This document shows, piece after piece, positions 1 to 7,432 of a DNA stretch of 15,130 bases (positions within the stretch are counted from its first letter, which is position 1; each line of letters begins with the position of its first letter). The translations under genes were made by a program, and so were the position numbers. The DNA lies in assembly GCA_009776695.1 (NCBI GenBank), contig WRNI01000025.1:1-15130 (forward strand). Direction: 5' to 3'. The notes under the pieces are model-generated. The model made no database searches, was not told the DNA's origin, and saw nothing but the letters and a program-made list of their open reading frames with translations. The stretch comes from Methanomassiliicoccaceae archaeon (GTDB lineage Archaea > Thermoplasmatota > Thermoplasmata > Methanomassiliicoccales > Methanomethylophilaceae).

Positions 1-132
1 GCGATGGTCGCAGCGTGGTTCTTCGCAACGCGTTGGGTACTGAGGAACGGCTTCCTCGAGAGGTTCACCAACTTCACCGAATGGTTATATTCGCTCCAAT
101 TGAAGAGCATACGGAAGAAGAGGGATCAGTAG
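1..132 (+). CDS. C-terminal end of an unidentified membrane-like protein (partial)
   Basis: An open frame enters from the left edge and ends at TAG (130-132), leaving 43 codons. The visible tail is hydrophobic and aromatic at first (AMVAAWFFATRWVL) and ends in a basic stretch (LKSIRKKRDQ), which suits the last membrane segment and cytoplasmic tail of an integral membrane protein. The last 7 bases overlap the end of the minus-strand exonuclease gene, so the two are convergent. Too little is present to name a family. It could also be a chance open frame, but the tight fit with the neighbour and the absence of stops favour a real gene. Confidence 0.5.
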   Translation, partial: AMVAAWFFATRWVLRNGFLERFTNFTEWLYSLQLKSIRKKRDQ

Positions 133-719
133 CGCCCCGTCCTGTGCAGTTCCAATAATATGTACGAGGCCATCTGCGCGTCCGACAACGCTCTGTGCGC
201 CTGTTCTCCGCGAATATCCGCGGGATCGCCTTTGACTATCATCTTATACGCTTCGTCAAGCCTCGGATACTTGTAATCGTCGTACATCCCCGGTATCTTA
301 CAAACATCCTTCGCCGCCATCATGATGCATTTGAACGGTATCACGAACGGACGCAGGGACCACGGCTCTCTGTAAAGGAACTTATCAAAATCGAACTGGA
401 AGTTGAAGCTTGTGACATTGCGGCCGTTCAGAATTCCGCGCACATCGCTGACGACCTGCGCCTCAGAGGGTGCCTCGGAGACCATTTCCACCGTAAGATC
501 GGTATTTTCAAAGATCCACGCCCTTTTCAGCCCGCTGCCCCATTCTGATACGTCGTGGCCGACCACCGACGAGTAAACGTCCTCCACGGCATCATTGCCC
601 AGAATTACCTTGCAGACGGCGATGTCGACGACCTTGTCCTTCGGCGCCCCGTCGAGCCCCGTCGTCTCCGTGTCTATGACGTAAACCTCCGTGCTGCAGA
701 AATCATCCAGCTTGCTCAT
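126..719 (-). CDS. DEDDh-family 3'-5' exonuclease (DnaQ/RNase T-like)
   Basis: A stand-alone exonuclease domain of 197 residues, as in the DnaQ epsilon-like superfamily, which removes nucleotides from 3' ends of DNA or RNA with two metal ions. Visible motifs, numbered from the chosen start: ExoI around D16 and E18 (IDTETTGLD), ExoII around D110 (FNFQFD), and ExoIII with H175 and D180 (HRALSDAQ), giving the DEDDh set. The frame has an ATG three codons upstream (726-728), but GAGG abuts that codon directly. The same GAGG lies 9 nt before the ATG at 717-719, so this one was chosen. The start overlaps the end of the adhesin-like gene by 17 nt, so translation may be coupled. No polymerase or helicase domain is fused, and the substrate cannot be read from sequence. 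Confidence 0.85.
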   Translation of the reverse strand: MSKLDDFCSTEVYVIDTETTGLDGAPKDKVVDIAVCKVILGNDAVEDVYSSVVGHDVSEWGSGLKRAWIFENTDLTVEMVSEAPSEAQVVSDVRGILNGRNVTSFNFQFDFDKFLYREPWSLRPFVIPFKCIMMAAKDVCKIPGMYDDYKYPRLDEAYKMIVKGDPADIRGEQAHRALSDAQMASYILLELHRTGRY

Positions 720-3087
720 CGTTCTCATCCTCTTTCGGACATGCTGCCGCGCACATCCTCAGTATCGACCTTGCGGACATCGCGTTCCGCAGCGTGACGA
801 TAATTCCTAATGCTATAATGATTAACATTGACGTTAATATCAATTTCCCCTTATCATCTGATGCCAGAGTGCCGAGGTCGTCGATGATACCTTCGGCGGG
901 ACCGCTGCCGATCGGGCCTTCGGTGCCGTTGTCCTCCGGCTCGTTGTGAACGAGACCGCCGATGTAAAGCGCCACCGGCGATGCGCCCGCGAACGCCAGC
1001 GACGGTATCATGTAATTGTCGCCGGCATCGGTACCGAGAACAACTTTCTCGTCACCGATCATTGTGTATATTGCGATCTCCGAATCTTCATAATCGTCGG
1101 CGAGCGTTACTGCGAAACCGGTCCTGTCCGTATCTGCGTGAAGCGTCCCGTCCTCATCGAACATGTGCTCCCTGTCCACGGAGTACTTAGCGGTGCCGTC
1201 GAATTCGCCGGAGACATCGAACATGATCATCGGGTAGCGCATCCATATCTTCAGATACCCGTCATCGGACACCGTCCAGATATGATCGAAGTCCCAGCCT
1301 TCCAATATGCCGGGAGATAACATTTCCGAAGGTCCGACGGGCGTCGCCGAATGCCGTCCGTCATTCCCCGCCGCCATACGGTTCTCCGGCCTTTCCGTGT
1401 AATAGCAGTTCACGATATGGGATACGTCATCGGCAGCACCGGCGATCTCTCCGGTGTATGACCCTTCCCCTTCCGCCTTTGCGTGAAGATCGAAGCTGAC
1501 GGACTGAACGGATACGCTTGCGCTGTCGTCTGCCGTTACCGCACCTGTGTTGATGCCGTTCTTTATCTCGGACGTTCCGGAAAGAAGACCGACGATTCCG
1601 CCGGCGCATGCGTCGATCGTCTGCGATACGGAATGGCCGGCAGATCCATTCTCCACCGCAAACATCTCTAATTCTTCGCTGAGGTCCGAGGATACCGTTC
1701 CGCGGTTGTGCACGTCCGAGATGATACTGTCCTTCAGCGAGCCGGCCACCCCTCCGGCGGCCGAGACGAGCCTTTCCGTTGATATGAAGGGCGTATCATA
1801 CATGAACGGCATTGGCATCTCATTAAAATGATAACTTGAGATGTCTGTCACCGCAGATACATGACCGGAGTTCCCGGACGCAGTCAGCATCATATTGTCT
1901 GAATAACCTATGATGCCGCCGGCAAAGTTGCATACAGAGACATCATCATCGAATGAGAACGGGATATCCGGCCGTATCGCATCACCCGAGCTGCCGGTCT
2001 CCATGAACAGATCCGACGGCGAAAATGTTGAGTATGAACAGAAAGAAAGCAGCGAGGCAATGCTGCCTGCGTTCTCGCAGTCATGAATCCTTCCGACGCC
2101 GAAGCCCGCGATGCCGCCGGCATATGACATGACGGTCCCGTCATATGAGAGACCGTAGTCCATCACATCCTGCACGGGATACCAGTCATATACATTTAAT
2201 TTCACTGCCGAGAATACCAGTGCTTCGCTGTAACAGGAAATGATCGATGACATGGCAGTTCCATGACCGACGATGCTCCCGATGTACGACCTTCGGTCCG
2301 TCTGATGTGACGGTCCCTTATAGTATTCTGAGCTGTCGTTGGTATATGTCAGAAAATAAGATCTGTGCCCCTCCCCGGAAATTATCCGGGTATCGATCAC
2401 AACAGCGGAATCGGCATAGGCGAACATGCCCGCGGATGTATCCTCCGAACCTGCCGATACCACTTTCATCCCTGCTATTGAATGTCCGTTACCGTCGTAG
2501 ACACCTGAGAACGGCCTGTCCTCGGAGCCTATCGGCATGAAATTCCCGCTCATCGGCGCCGATACGGATATGTCGCCAATGTCATCGGAAAAGCTGACCG
2601 CGGTCGCAAAGGTCTTCCCGTTGAACCCTCCGGCGGCCATAACGTAGTTATTGTCTTTCAGGATGTCCGCGGAAAAAACGGTGTCCGCGAACCTGCCGTC
2701 CTTCTGCAGGAGGTTCTTTTTTGACCCGTTGAGCCACACGGCCGGCGGTGACCTGTAGCCGGCCGTTTCCGTGATCTCTTCTGTCAGGAGGCTCACGGTC
2801 ACCATGCCGCCGGCAATTGACACGTGCACGGTCATCATCTGTTCACGGAGCGAGCTGTCATCGAATACGATATCAGAGGTCTGCCTGTAATAAGCACCAT
2901 CGTGAAGATAATGCGATGACGACACGGTCCGCAGATCATCCGCCGATGAGATAAGATACGGGTCGCTGATCGTCCCGCTTCCTTTCAGGCCGTCTATCGG
3001 GGCCGCTGATACGCTTCCGGTGAGGGTCACGGCCGAGACTGAAAACAATAGCATCATCAGTACGGCCAGCATCGCTGTTCTCTTCAT
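703..3087 (-). CDS. GLUG-repeat adhesin-like surface protein
   Basis: A 794-residue exported protein. Residues 1-28 form a signal peptide (MKR, hydrophobic core, small residues at SVSA before AP). Next is a segment typical of adhesin-like proteins (GSGTISDPYLISSADDL, then YYRQTSDIVF). After a divergent stretch comes PIGSEDRPFSGVYDGNGHSI, then about six GLUG-like units of the form AGG(I/V)xG...N.G.V, for example AGGIAGFG, AGGIIGYS, AGGVAGSL and AGGIVGLL. Such repeats usually build a right-handed beta-helix. One hydrophobic segment near 748-766 (ILTSMLIIIALGIIVTL) and a short charged tail anchor it in the membrane. Adhesin-like proteins of this build are abundant in gut Methanomassiliicoccales. 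An SD (GGAG) lies 9 nt before the ATG, preceded by a TATA-like stretch. The binding partner is unknown. Confidence 0.9.
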   Translation of the reverse strand: MKRTAMLAVLMMLLFSVSAVTLTGSVSAAPIDGLKGSGTISDPYLISSADDLRTVSSSHYLHDGAYYRQTSDIVFDDSSLREQMMTVHVSIAGGMVTVSLLTEEITETAGYRSPPAVWLNGSKKNLLQKDGRFADTVFSADILKDNNYVMAAGGFNGKTFATAVSFSDDIGDISVSAPMSGNFMPIGSEDRPFSGVYDGNGHSIAGMKVVSAGSEDTSAGMFAYADSAVVIDTRIISGEGHRSYFLTYTNDSSEYYKGPSHQTDRRSYIGSIVGHGTAMSSIISCYSEALVFSAVKLNVYDWYPVQDVMDYGLSYDGTVMSYAGGIAGFGVGRIHDCENAGSIASLLSFCSYSTFSPSDLFMETGSSGDAIRPDIPFSFDDDVSVCNFAGGIIGYSDNMMLTASGNSGHVSAVTDISSYHFNEMPMPFMYDTPFISTERLVSAAGGVAGSLKDSIISDVHNRGTVSSDLSEELEMFAVENGSAGHSVSQTIDACAGGIVGLLSGTSEIKNGINTGAVTADDSASVSVQSVSFDLHAKAEGEGSYTGEIAGAADDVSHIVNCYYTERPENRMAAGNDGRHSATPVGPSEMLSPGILEGWDFDHIWTVSDDGYLKIWMRYPMIMFDVSGEFDGTAKYSVDREHMFDEDGTLHADTDRTGFAVTLADDYEDSEIAIYTMIGDEKVVLGTDAGDNYMIPSLAFAGASPVALYIGGLVHNEPEDNGTEGPIGSGPAEGIIDDLGTLASDDKGKLILTSMLIIIALGIIVTLRNAMSARSILRMCAAACPKEDENDEQAG

Positions 3088-3120
3088 CTGAATCTCCGTT
3101 AAGTATTGTATTGTTACTAA

Positions 3121-3155
3121 GTATAAAATAAATTCTATTAACTGTAATATACATC
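3121..3155. promoter_or_regulatory. Divergent AT-rich promoter region between the adhesin-like and sulfur-carrier genes
   Basis: The 87-bp gap between the two divergent starts is very AT-rich. On the minus strand TTTATTTTATAC (about 3121-3133) would place the adhesin transcript start near 3100, shortly before its SD GGAG and ATG. On the plus strand AATATACA (about 3147-3154) is about 25 nt before the ATG at 3175, which would give a leaderless or nearly leaderless message. Assigned by eye against the archaeal TATA pattern. Confidence 0.4.
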
Positions 3156-3174
3156 TCCCGCATTAGGAAAAAAT

Positions 3175-3369
3175 ATGACTGCCGGCATCCGGATCGGGAC
3201 GGAGATGATCGATGTGAAAGAAGGCGTTACGATCGAGAATGCAATGCTCTCCGCGAAAAGGTATCCGGACGCGTTCCTCTTCTTTCTGAACGGGCGGCCG
3301 GTGCCGATGACATCCGTCCTGAGGGACGGCGATGTCGTTGAGGCTATGCGCGTCGCATCAGGCGGATGA
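3175..3369 (+). CDS. ThiS/MoaD-like sulfur-carrier (ubiquitin-fold) protein
   Basis: A 64-residue protein with the size and layout of the MoaD/ThiS beta-grasp family: an early strand, a helix (TIENAMLSAKRYPDAF), the strand-turn FLFFLNGRPVP, the hallmark LRDGDVVE, and a C-terminal Gly-Gly (RVASGG). In this family the terminal glycine is adenylated by an E1-like enzyme and then carries sulfur as a thiocarboxylate for thiamine, molybdopterin or tRNA thiolation; archaeal relatives (SAMPs) can also be attached to proteins. No E1-like, ThiF or MoaE gene is in the window, so the pathway is unknown. Its final codons, including both glycines, overlap the end of the convergent CobQ-like gene by 12 bp. 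Confidence 0.85.
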   Translation: MTAGIRIGTEMIDVKEGVTIENAMLSAKRYPDAFLFFLNGRPVPMTSVLRDGDVVEAMRVASGG

Positions 3370-4179
3370 GCCTGACGCGATACGGACGAGCGCCTCCATG
3401 TCAATGTGCTCTGTGATATTCTCAATTATCGAGTCCAATGACGCTATGAACGCGTCGATCTCGATGTCGCTGTATCCTTCTTTCGCAGAGCCGAACGTAT
3501 CCTCTTCCGGCAATGATACGTCAATATACGGAATAACGCCCAGGCACCTCATGCCCGTAAGCTCTTCGATCCTCCCGATACCGCTCTTTAAGATCTCTTT
3601 ATCGCCGTAGTACTTGTTGATGATGAAGCCTTTCATAAGATGTCTGTTCTTTTCTTCGGTCAGAAGCCATGTTCCGTATATCCCCGCGAAGACGCCTCCT
3701 TTTTCGATGTCCCCTACGAGTATCGCCGGTATGTTCCTTGAGGATGCAAAGTTCATGTTCGCTACGTCATGATCACGAAGATTTATCTCCGCCGGCGAGC
3801 CTGAGCCTTCGGCGACAACCGCCTCGAACATGTCGGAGAGTTCATCGAAGGACCAGAGGGCGCGGGATAAGAGCGAACCTCTGTCTGATGTATCGATATT
3901 CTCACGCGCACCGTTCACGATCACCTTTATCTTACCGCCGTCAGCTTTCATAAGAACGGGATTCATACGTCCGTTAGGCCTTATGTCGGAGGCCCACGCC
4001 TGCAGCGCCTGACCGACTCCTATCTCCGAACCGTCGTCCGTTACGAACGAACGCGACGAAAGATTCAGCGCTTTGAAAGGCGAGACCATGATCATCTTCG
4101 AACGGAGATATCTGCAGAATAATGCGGATATCAGCGTCTTGCCGGCGTTCGATGACGTTCCCAGGAATATTATATTCAT
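3358..4179 (-). CDS. CobQ/CbiP-like protein reduced to the ATPase/synthetase domain
   Basis: A 273-residue protein matching only the N-terminal half of cobyric acid synthase. It has the P-loop GTSSNAGKT (residues 7-15) and the CobQ signatures MNPVLMKADGG, VIVNG, AEGSGSPAEINL and HDVANMNFA, and stops shortly after the IPYIDVSLPEEDTF segment that ends the synthetase domain. The class I glutamine amidotransferase half, with its Cys and His, is absent. The frame is intact with a proper stop, so it does not look like a fresh truncation. Its ATG overlaps the stop of the full-length cobQ upstream (ATGA), so the two are co-translated. It may share the partner's amidotransferase, use free ammonia, or have another amidation target; sequence alone does not decide. 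Confidence 0.85.
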   Translation of the reverse strand: MNIIFLGTSSNAGKTLISALFCRYLRSKMIMVSPFKALNLSSRSFVTDDGSEIGVGQALQAWASDIRPNGRMNPVLMKADGGKIKVIVNGARENIDTSDRGSLLSRALWSFDELSDMFEAVVAEGSGSPAEINLRDHDVANMNFASSRNIPAILVGDIEKGGVFAGIYGTWLLTEEKNRHLMKGFIINKYYGDKEILKSGIGRIEELTGMRCLGVIPYIDVSLPEEDTFGSAKEGYSDIEIDAFIASLDSIIENITEHIDMEALVRIASGSSA

Positions 4180-5984
4180 TGACCGCCCCCCATGAAGATC
4201 TTTTCAAATACGTTCATGTTCAGCGATCTTTCGAACACATCGGCGAGCTTATCCATCGTATCGTCGAGCACATCCGAGTAATGCATGTCCGAGAATTCTG
4301 ACGTAACGTACTTTCCCGTCATCTTTAAAATATATCTTCTGAACGCCGGCGCGTCGAAGATACCGTGCAGATACGTGCCGAAGAGCTTCTCATCATATCT
4401 GACGGAACCTTCGTTCACCGGACCGTCCTTCGTCCTCAGTTCGAATAAAGGTGATTCATCCGTTACCGTCTCCCCGCTGTGCACCTCATATCCGCTCATA
4501 TCCTCTCCCGTTACAGCTAACGTTCCTGAGACGACCGCCCTTTTGCATGTGCCCGTATCCCAGCGGACGGTCGCGCTGAACAGACCCAGTCCTTCCGCTG
4601 ATGACGGAACGCCCCCTTCGATGCCCAGGGGATCGTTCAGCGTACCGCACATGATCTGATAACCGCCGCATATGCCTATTATCGGTACGATGCCTTTCAT
4701 CGCCTTCACCGCATCGTCCATTCCCGATGAGCGCATCCATCGAAGCGCGTCCGTCGTATCTTTCGTTCCCGGTATTATGATGACGTCGGCATCCTTCATG
4801 TCCTTCGGCTCATCGGTATAGATCACGGAAACGTTCTCGTGATACAGCGGATCTAAGTCAGTAAAATTCGCTATCTTCGGAAGTTTCACGACGCATATCC
4901 TTATCTTTCCTTCATCATTCGTATCTGAACTGCCGAGCGTCAGCGAATCCTCTCTGGGCAGCGGTATGCCGATATGCGGTATGATGCCGAGCACAGGAAC
5001 GCCCGTGAGGCGTTCCAGTTCCTTTGCCCCGTCCTTTAAGGATGAGGGATCACCGCGTAGATTGTTGAAAATTATTCCTTTTATCCTTTTTCTGTCGTTG
5101 GGAGGAAGCAGTTCTATTGTTCCGAGGGCGTATGCGAACGCCCCTCCCCACTGTACGTTAACGATAAGTATACAATCGGCGTCCGCCGTCTCCGCGGCGC
5201 GCATGTTTGCTATGTCCTTATCATAAATGTTTATCTCCGCCGGTGATCCCGCGCCTTCCATTATGACAAACTCATATCTTTTTCTCAGAATGCCTATGCT
5301 CTTCTTTACAGCATCAATGCCTTCGGAAGGAACGAATTCATTGTAATACGAGTCAACGTCCATATCGCCGAAATGCTTTCCGTTGACGATGACCTGCGTC
5401 ATACCGTTCTTCATCGGTTTCAGAAGTATCGGGTTTATGTTATGATCGGGATGCCTTAACTGCGCCGCTTTCGCTTGGAGCATCTGTATCGACGCTATCT
5501 CCGACCCGTCGGAAGTTATCATCGAGTTCAGGCTCATGTTCTGCGTTTTCATCGGCGTCACGGAATATCCTTTTCTTGAGATGATGCGGCACAGCGCGGC
5601 AACAGCGATCGATTTGCCGGCATCTGATGTGGCGCCGACGACCATTATCGCTTTTCCGGGGACCATGAATTTATCTTTTGATTCATTGAGCAGCCCGCGC
5701 AGCCTGGGGTCCTCCGGATCGGTTATGTTCAGTTCTTTGACACGCGACGCGATATACTTGCAAACGGGCGTCCTGTGAATGTGGTGGCACTGCATGCAGC
5801 TCCATATCTTTCCCTTCGGCGTCGTTATGTTCTCTCCGAGTTCTTCGTCACCGCAGGGATAGAATGGACAGAAGCAGTACGTACAGTCCTGACCATAGTA
5901 ATGACAGGGTCCGTACTCACAGTCCGGGTTCGGGCCTGTCCACCCTCTCTCCAATTCCTCTCTTACCTTCTTCAAGCAGTCCAT
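4176..5984 (-). CDS. cobQ: Cobyric acid synthase with N-terminal cysteine-rich domain
   Basis: A 602-residue enzyme of the corrinoid pathway. CobQ/CbiP amidates side-chain carboxylates b, d, e and g of adenosylcobyrinate a,c-diamide using glutamine and ATP. Order: residues 1-80 hold a Cys-rich module (Cys at 3, 22, 27, 34, 37, 39, 44, 63, 66, 75) resembling the 'cysteine-rich small domain' family, probably metal-binding; about 111-345 is the synthetase domain with P-loop GATSDAGKS (117-125), NPILLKPM, MEGAGSPAEINIYDKDIANM and IIPHIGIPLPRED; about 360-560 is the glutamine amidotransferase with nucleophile C439 (IGICGGYQ) and H540 (YLHGIF). Usual CobQ length is near 480-500, so the extra length is the N-terminal module. 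It is first in a two-gene operon and diverges from the methyltransferase gene. Confidence 0.95.
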   Translation of the reverse strand: MDCLKKVREELERGWTGPNPDCEYGPCHYYGQDCTYCFCPFYPCGDEELGENITTPKGKIWSCMQCHHIHRTPVCKYIASRVKELNITDPEDPRLRGLLNESKDKFMVPGKAIMVVGATSDAGKSIAVAALCRIISRKGYSVTPMKTQNMSLNSMITSDGSEIASIQMLQAKAAQLRHPDHNINPILLKPMKNGMTQVIVNGKHFGDMDVDSYYNEFVPSEGIDAVKKSIGILRKRYEFVIMEGAGSPAEINIYDKDIANMRAAETADADCILIVNVQWGGAFAYALGTIELLPPNDRKRIKGIIFNNLRGDPSSLKDGAKELERLTGVPVLGIIPHIGIPLPREDSLTLGSSDTNDEGKIRICVVKLPKIANFTDLDPLYHENVSVIYTDEPKDMKDADVIIIPGTKDTTDALRWMRSSGMDDAVKAMKGIVPIIGICGGYQIMCGTLNDPLGIEGGVPSSAEGLGLFSATVRWDTGTCKRAVVSGTLAVTGEDMSGYEVHSGETVTDESPLFELRTKDGPVNEGSVRYDEKLFGTYLHGIFDAPAFRRYILKMTGKYVTSEFSDMHYSDVLDDTMDKLADVFERSLNMNVFEKIFMGGGQ

Positions 5985-6006
5985 ACAGTGGATGTATCAT
6001 CCATCT

Positions 6007-6016
6007 CTCATATAGA
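6007..6016 (-). promoter_or_regulatory. TATA-like box for cobQ
   Basis: On the minus strand the stretch CAAATCTATATGAG contains a TATA-like core (about 6009-6016), preceded by A-rich bases that could act as a BRE. Its centre is about 28 nt before the cobQ ATG (5982-5984), and no SD precedes that ATG, so a leaderless transcript is the simplest reading. Confidence 0.45.
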
Positions 6017-6033
6017 TTTGATTGTAGGAAAGC

Positions 6034-6126
6034 CGGCCGAATTGATACATGCGGTCGGCCGCAGAGCGCATGCCTGCCAAAAAATGCCCCGAATGAATTG
6101 AAGATGTGCGGTTCGGGTAACATCTT
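6034..6126. other. Two tandem pseudoknot-like modules in the cobQ/methyltransferase intergenic region
   Basis: Module 1: CGGCCGA (6034-6040) pairs with TCGGCCG (6055-6061), and CATGCG (6048-6053) inside that loop pairs with CGCATG (6067-6072). Module 2: CCCGAA (6088-6093) pairs with TTCGGG (6112-6117), and AAGATGT (6101-6107) inside that loop pairs with ACATCTT (6120-6126). Both have the H-type pseudoknot order. The stems differ in sequence, but the loops share a GAATTGA ... GCGGT pattern. If the neighbouring genes are leaderless, as their TATA boxes suggest, this DNA lies outside both messages and may instead be a tandem operator or a separate RNA. The rest of the 294-bp gap shows only promoter-like AT-rich sequence. 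Confidence 0.4.
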
Positions 6127-6249
6127 TCGAAAAACAATGACCGTTGAAAACGACATAAAAAAACAGATCGCACGGTTTGCGTATTATGATTGGCACTACA
6201 GTTATACTTCAACCCGCAACAGCGAAAAACAATGGACTAGAGAACAACT

Positions 6250-6257
6250 CTTTTTAT
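6250..6257 (+). promoter_or_regulatory. TATA-like box for the corrinoid methyltransferase gene
   Basis: CTTTTTAT lies about 26 nt before the ATG at 6279, the archaeal spacing for a leaderless start. A second candidate, GTTATACT (6201-6208), would give a leader of roughly 50 nt. Neither has been tested. Confidence 0.35.
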
Positions 6258-6278
6258 CATCTCGCCGATACGGCAGAT

Positions 6279-7391
6279 ATGATGCCGTCATTCCCTGAGA
6301 TCAGCAAGGACTGGCTGAAACGGGCCAAGCGGAGATATGCCGCGTCGTTCATGGGCGGCGAGTTCGATCGGATACCCGTTGACCCGATGATGCTCTCGCA
6401 CGCCACCGTGGCGTGCGGATACACGGTCCGCGATTTTTATGAGAGACCGGAGCTCGGGGCGCATTGCCTCGCGTACGTGCAGGAGATGTATGATCTTTTA
6501 CCCGTGACGAAATACTATTTCGCGCACCCCTGGTTACCGGAACTGGGCGTGAATTTAAAATTCATGGACCTTACCGCGCCCGTGCCGGTGAACACTGTCG
6601 TGAACGCACCGGAGGATGTAGATAAATTGCATGTACCCGATCTCAAAGAAATTGAGAAAGGTTACACATACAACAGACTGACGAACGCGTCCCGTTACAT
6701 CAAAGAGAAACTGCCGGACATGTTCATACCGCTCGCGTACTGTCCGGAACCGGTGGGTTCCGCCGCGGAGCTTTGCGGTGTCGAGGAATTCCTGATGTGG
6801 ACCGAAACTGAACGGGATCTCGTTAAAAAACTGATAGACGTTTACGTGGAGACAGCGATAACCGGCGCCGAGGCGCTGGCGAACGCTTACGGGAGCGCGC
6901 TGATAAGCACCGGCGCGGTGCTCGAGAACAGCGATACGATGTCTCCCGAGACGATAAAGGACATATCTCCGCCGGCATTGGAGAAACTTGTGAAAGGATG
7001 CCTCATGAAAGGCGCCGGACCGCAGATATTCTATCATTTCTGCGGCAACCGTTCATTGGATTACGGATTGTACGTGAACGATATCGTGATAACACCGTTC
7101 ACGATAATGCAGATGGGCTATTACGATCGGGAACCGTTCCCGGCAAAGATAATGAAAGAACTGTACGGAACGCGAGCGACGATAATGCCTTCCGTTGATA
7201 CAAAATTATTCGTTCTGCCCGATAACATGAAGATATATGAGCAAGCCAAAAAACAACTGATCGACGGCCGTGACAGCAAGATGGGCTGCATCTTAGGGAC
7301 ATGCTGTGAGGTCCCGCCGAACTCACATCCCGCGAATATACGGACGCTGGTGAAAGCGGCCGAGGACTTCGGAAGCTACGGTTCGTGGTGA
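6279..7391 (+). CDS. UroD-fold methylcobamide:coenzyme M methyltransferase-like protein (MtaA/MtbA family)
   Basis: A 370-residue protein of the uroporphyrinogen decarboxylase-like fold, to which MtaA, MtbA and MtsA belong; these move a methyl group from a methylated corrinoid protein to coenzyme M. The zinc-ligand pattern is visible: H253 and C255 in YHFCG, and a distal Cys in LGTCCEVPP (C342 or C343), as in the His-x-Cys...Cys set of MtbA. The opening (LKRAKRRYAASFMGGEFDRIPVDP) is a typical UroD-family N terminus and supports the ATG at 6279. The frame extends to a TTG at 6177, but those 34 codons look non-coding and span a TATA-like box. No methyltransferase partner or corrinoid protein is adjacent, so the methyl donor is unknown. 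It diverges from cobQ. Confidence 0.85.
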   Translation: MMPSFPEISKDWLKRAKRRYAASFMGGEFDRIPVDPMMLSHATVACGYTVRDFYERPELGAHCLAYVQEMYDLLPVTKYYFAHPWLPELGVNLKFMDLTAPVPVNTVVNAPEDVDKLHVPDLKEIEKGYTYNRLTNASRYIKEKLPDMFIPLAYCPEPVGSAAELCGVEEFLMWTETERDLVKKLIDVYVETAITGAEALANAYGSALISTGAVLENSDTMSPETIKDISPPALEKLVKGCLMKGAGPQIFYHFCGNRSLDYGLYVNDIVITPFTIMQMGYYDREPFPAKIMKELYGTRATIMPSVDTKLFVLPDNMKIYEQAKKQLIDGRDSKMGCILGTCCEVPPNSHPANIRTLVKAAEDFGSYGSW

Positions 7392-7432
7392 TCCTGTCCC
7401 CTTGATCTGTCCTTGCCTGTCGCACAGCGTAA

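Noticed and set aside
703..3087. Several plus-strand ORFs of 60-125 codons inside the adhesin-like gene
   Set aside because: They mirror the strongly coding minus strand, lack initiation signals and give Arg- and Cys-rich translations typical of antisense shadows.
6062..6126. Cobalamin riboswitch next to cobQ
   Set aside because: A GCCTGCC stretch recalls the end of the B12 box, but the rest of the box and the upstream conserved segments of AdoCbl riboswitches are missing, and the region seems to lie outside the leaderless messages.
6177..6278. N-terminal extension of the methyltransferase to a TTG start
   Set aside because: The extra 34 codons do not resemble the family, the region is AT-rich, and a TATA-like box sits within it; the ATG at 6279 fits known N termini.
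6137..6298. 53-codon plus-strand ORF (MTVENDIKKQ...) between cobQ and the methyltransferase gene
   Set aside because: The translation is plausible in composition, but it has no SD and no TATA box at leaderless spacing, spans the predicted methyltransferase promoter, and overlaps that gene's start by 20 nt out of frame.
6279..7391. Pyrrolysine-containing methylamine methyltransferase
   Set aside because: The protein is of the UroD-like MtaA/MtbA type and its frame has no in-frame amber codon; MtmB, MtbB and MttB are not present.
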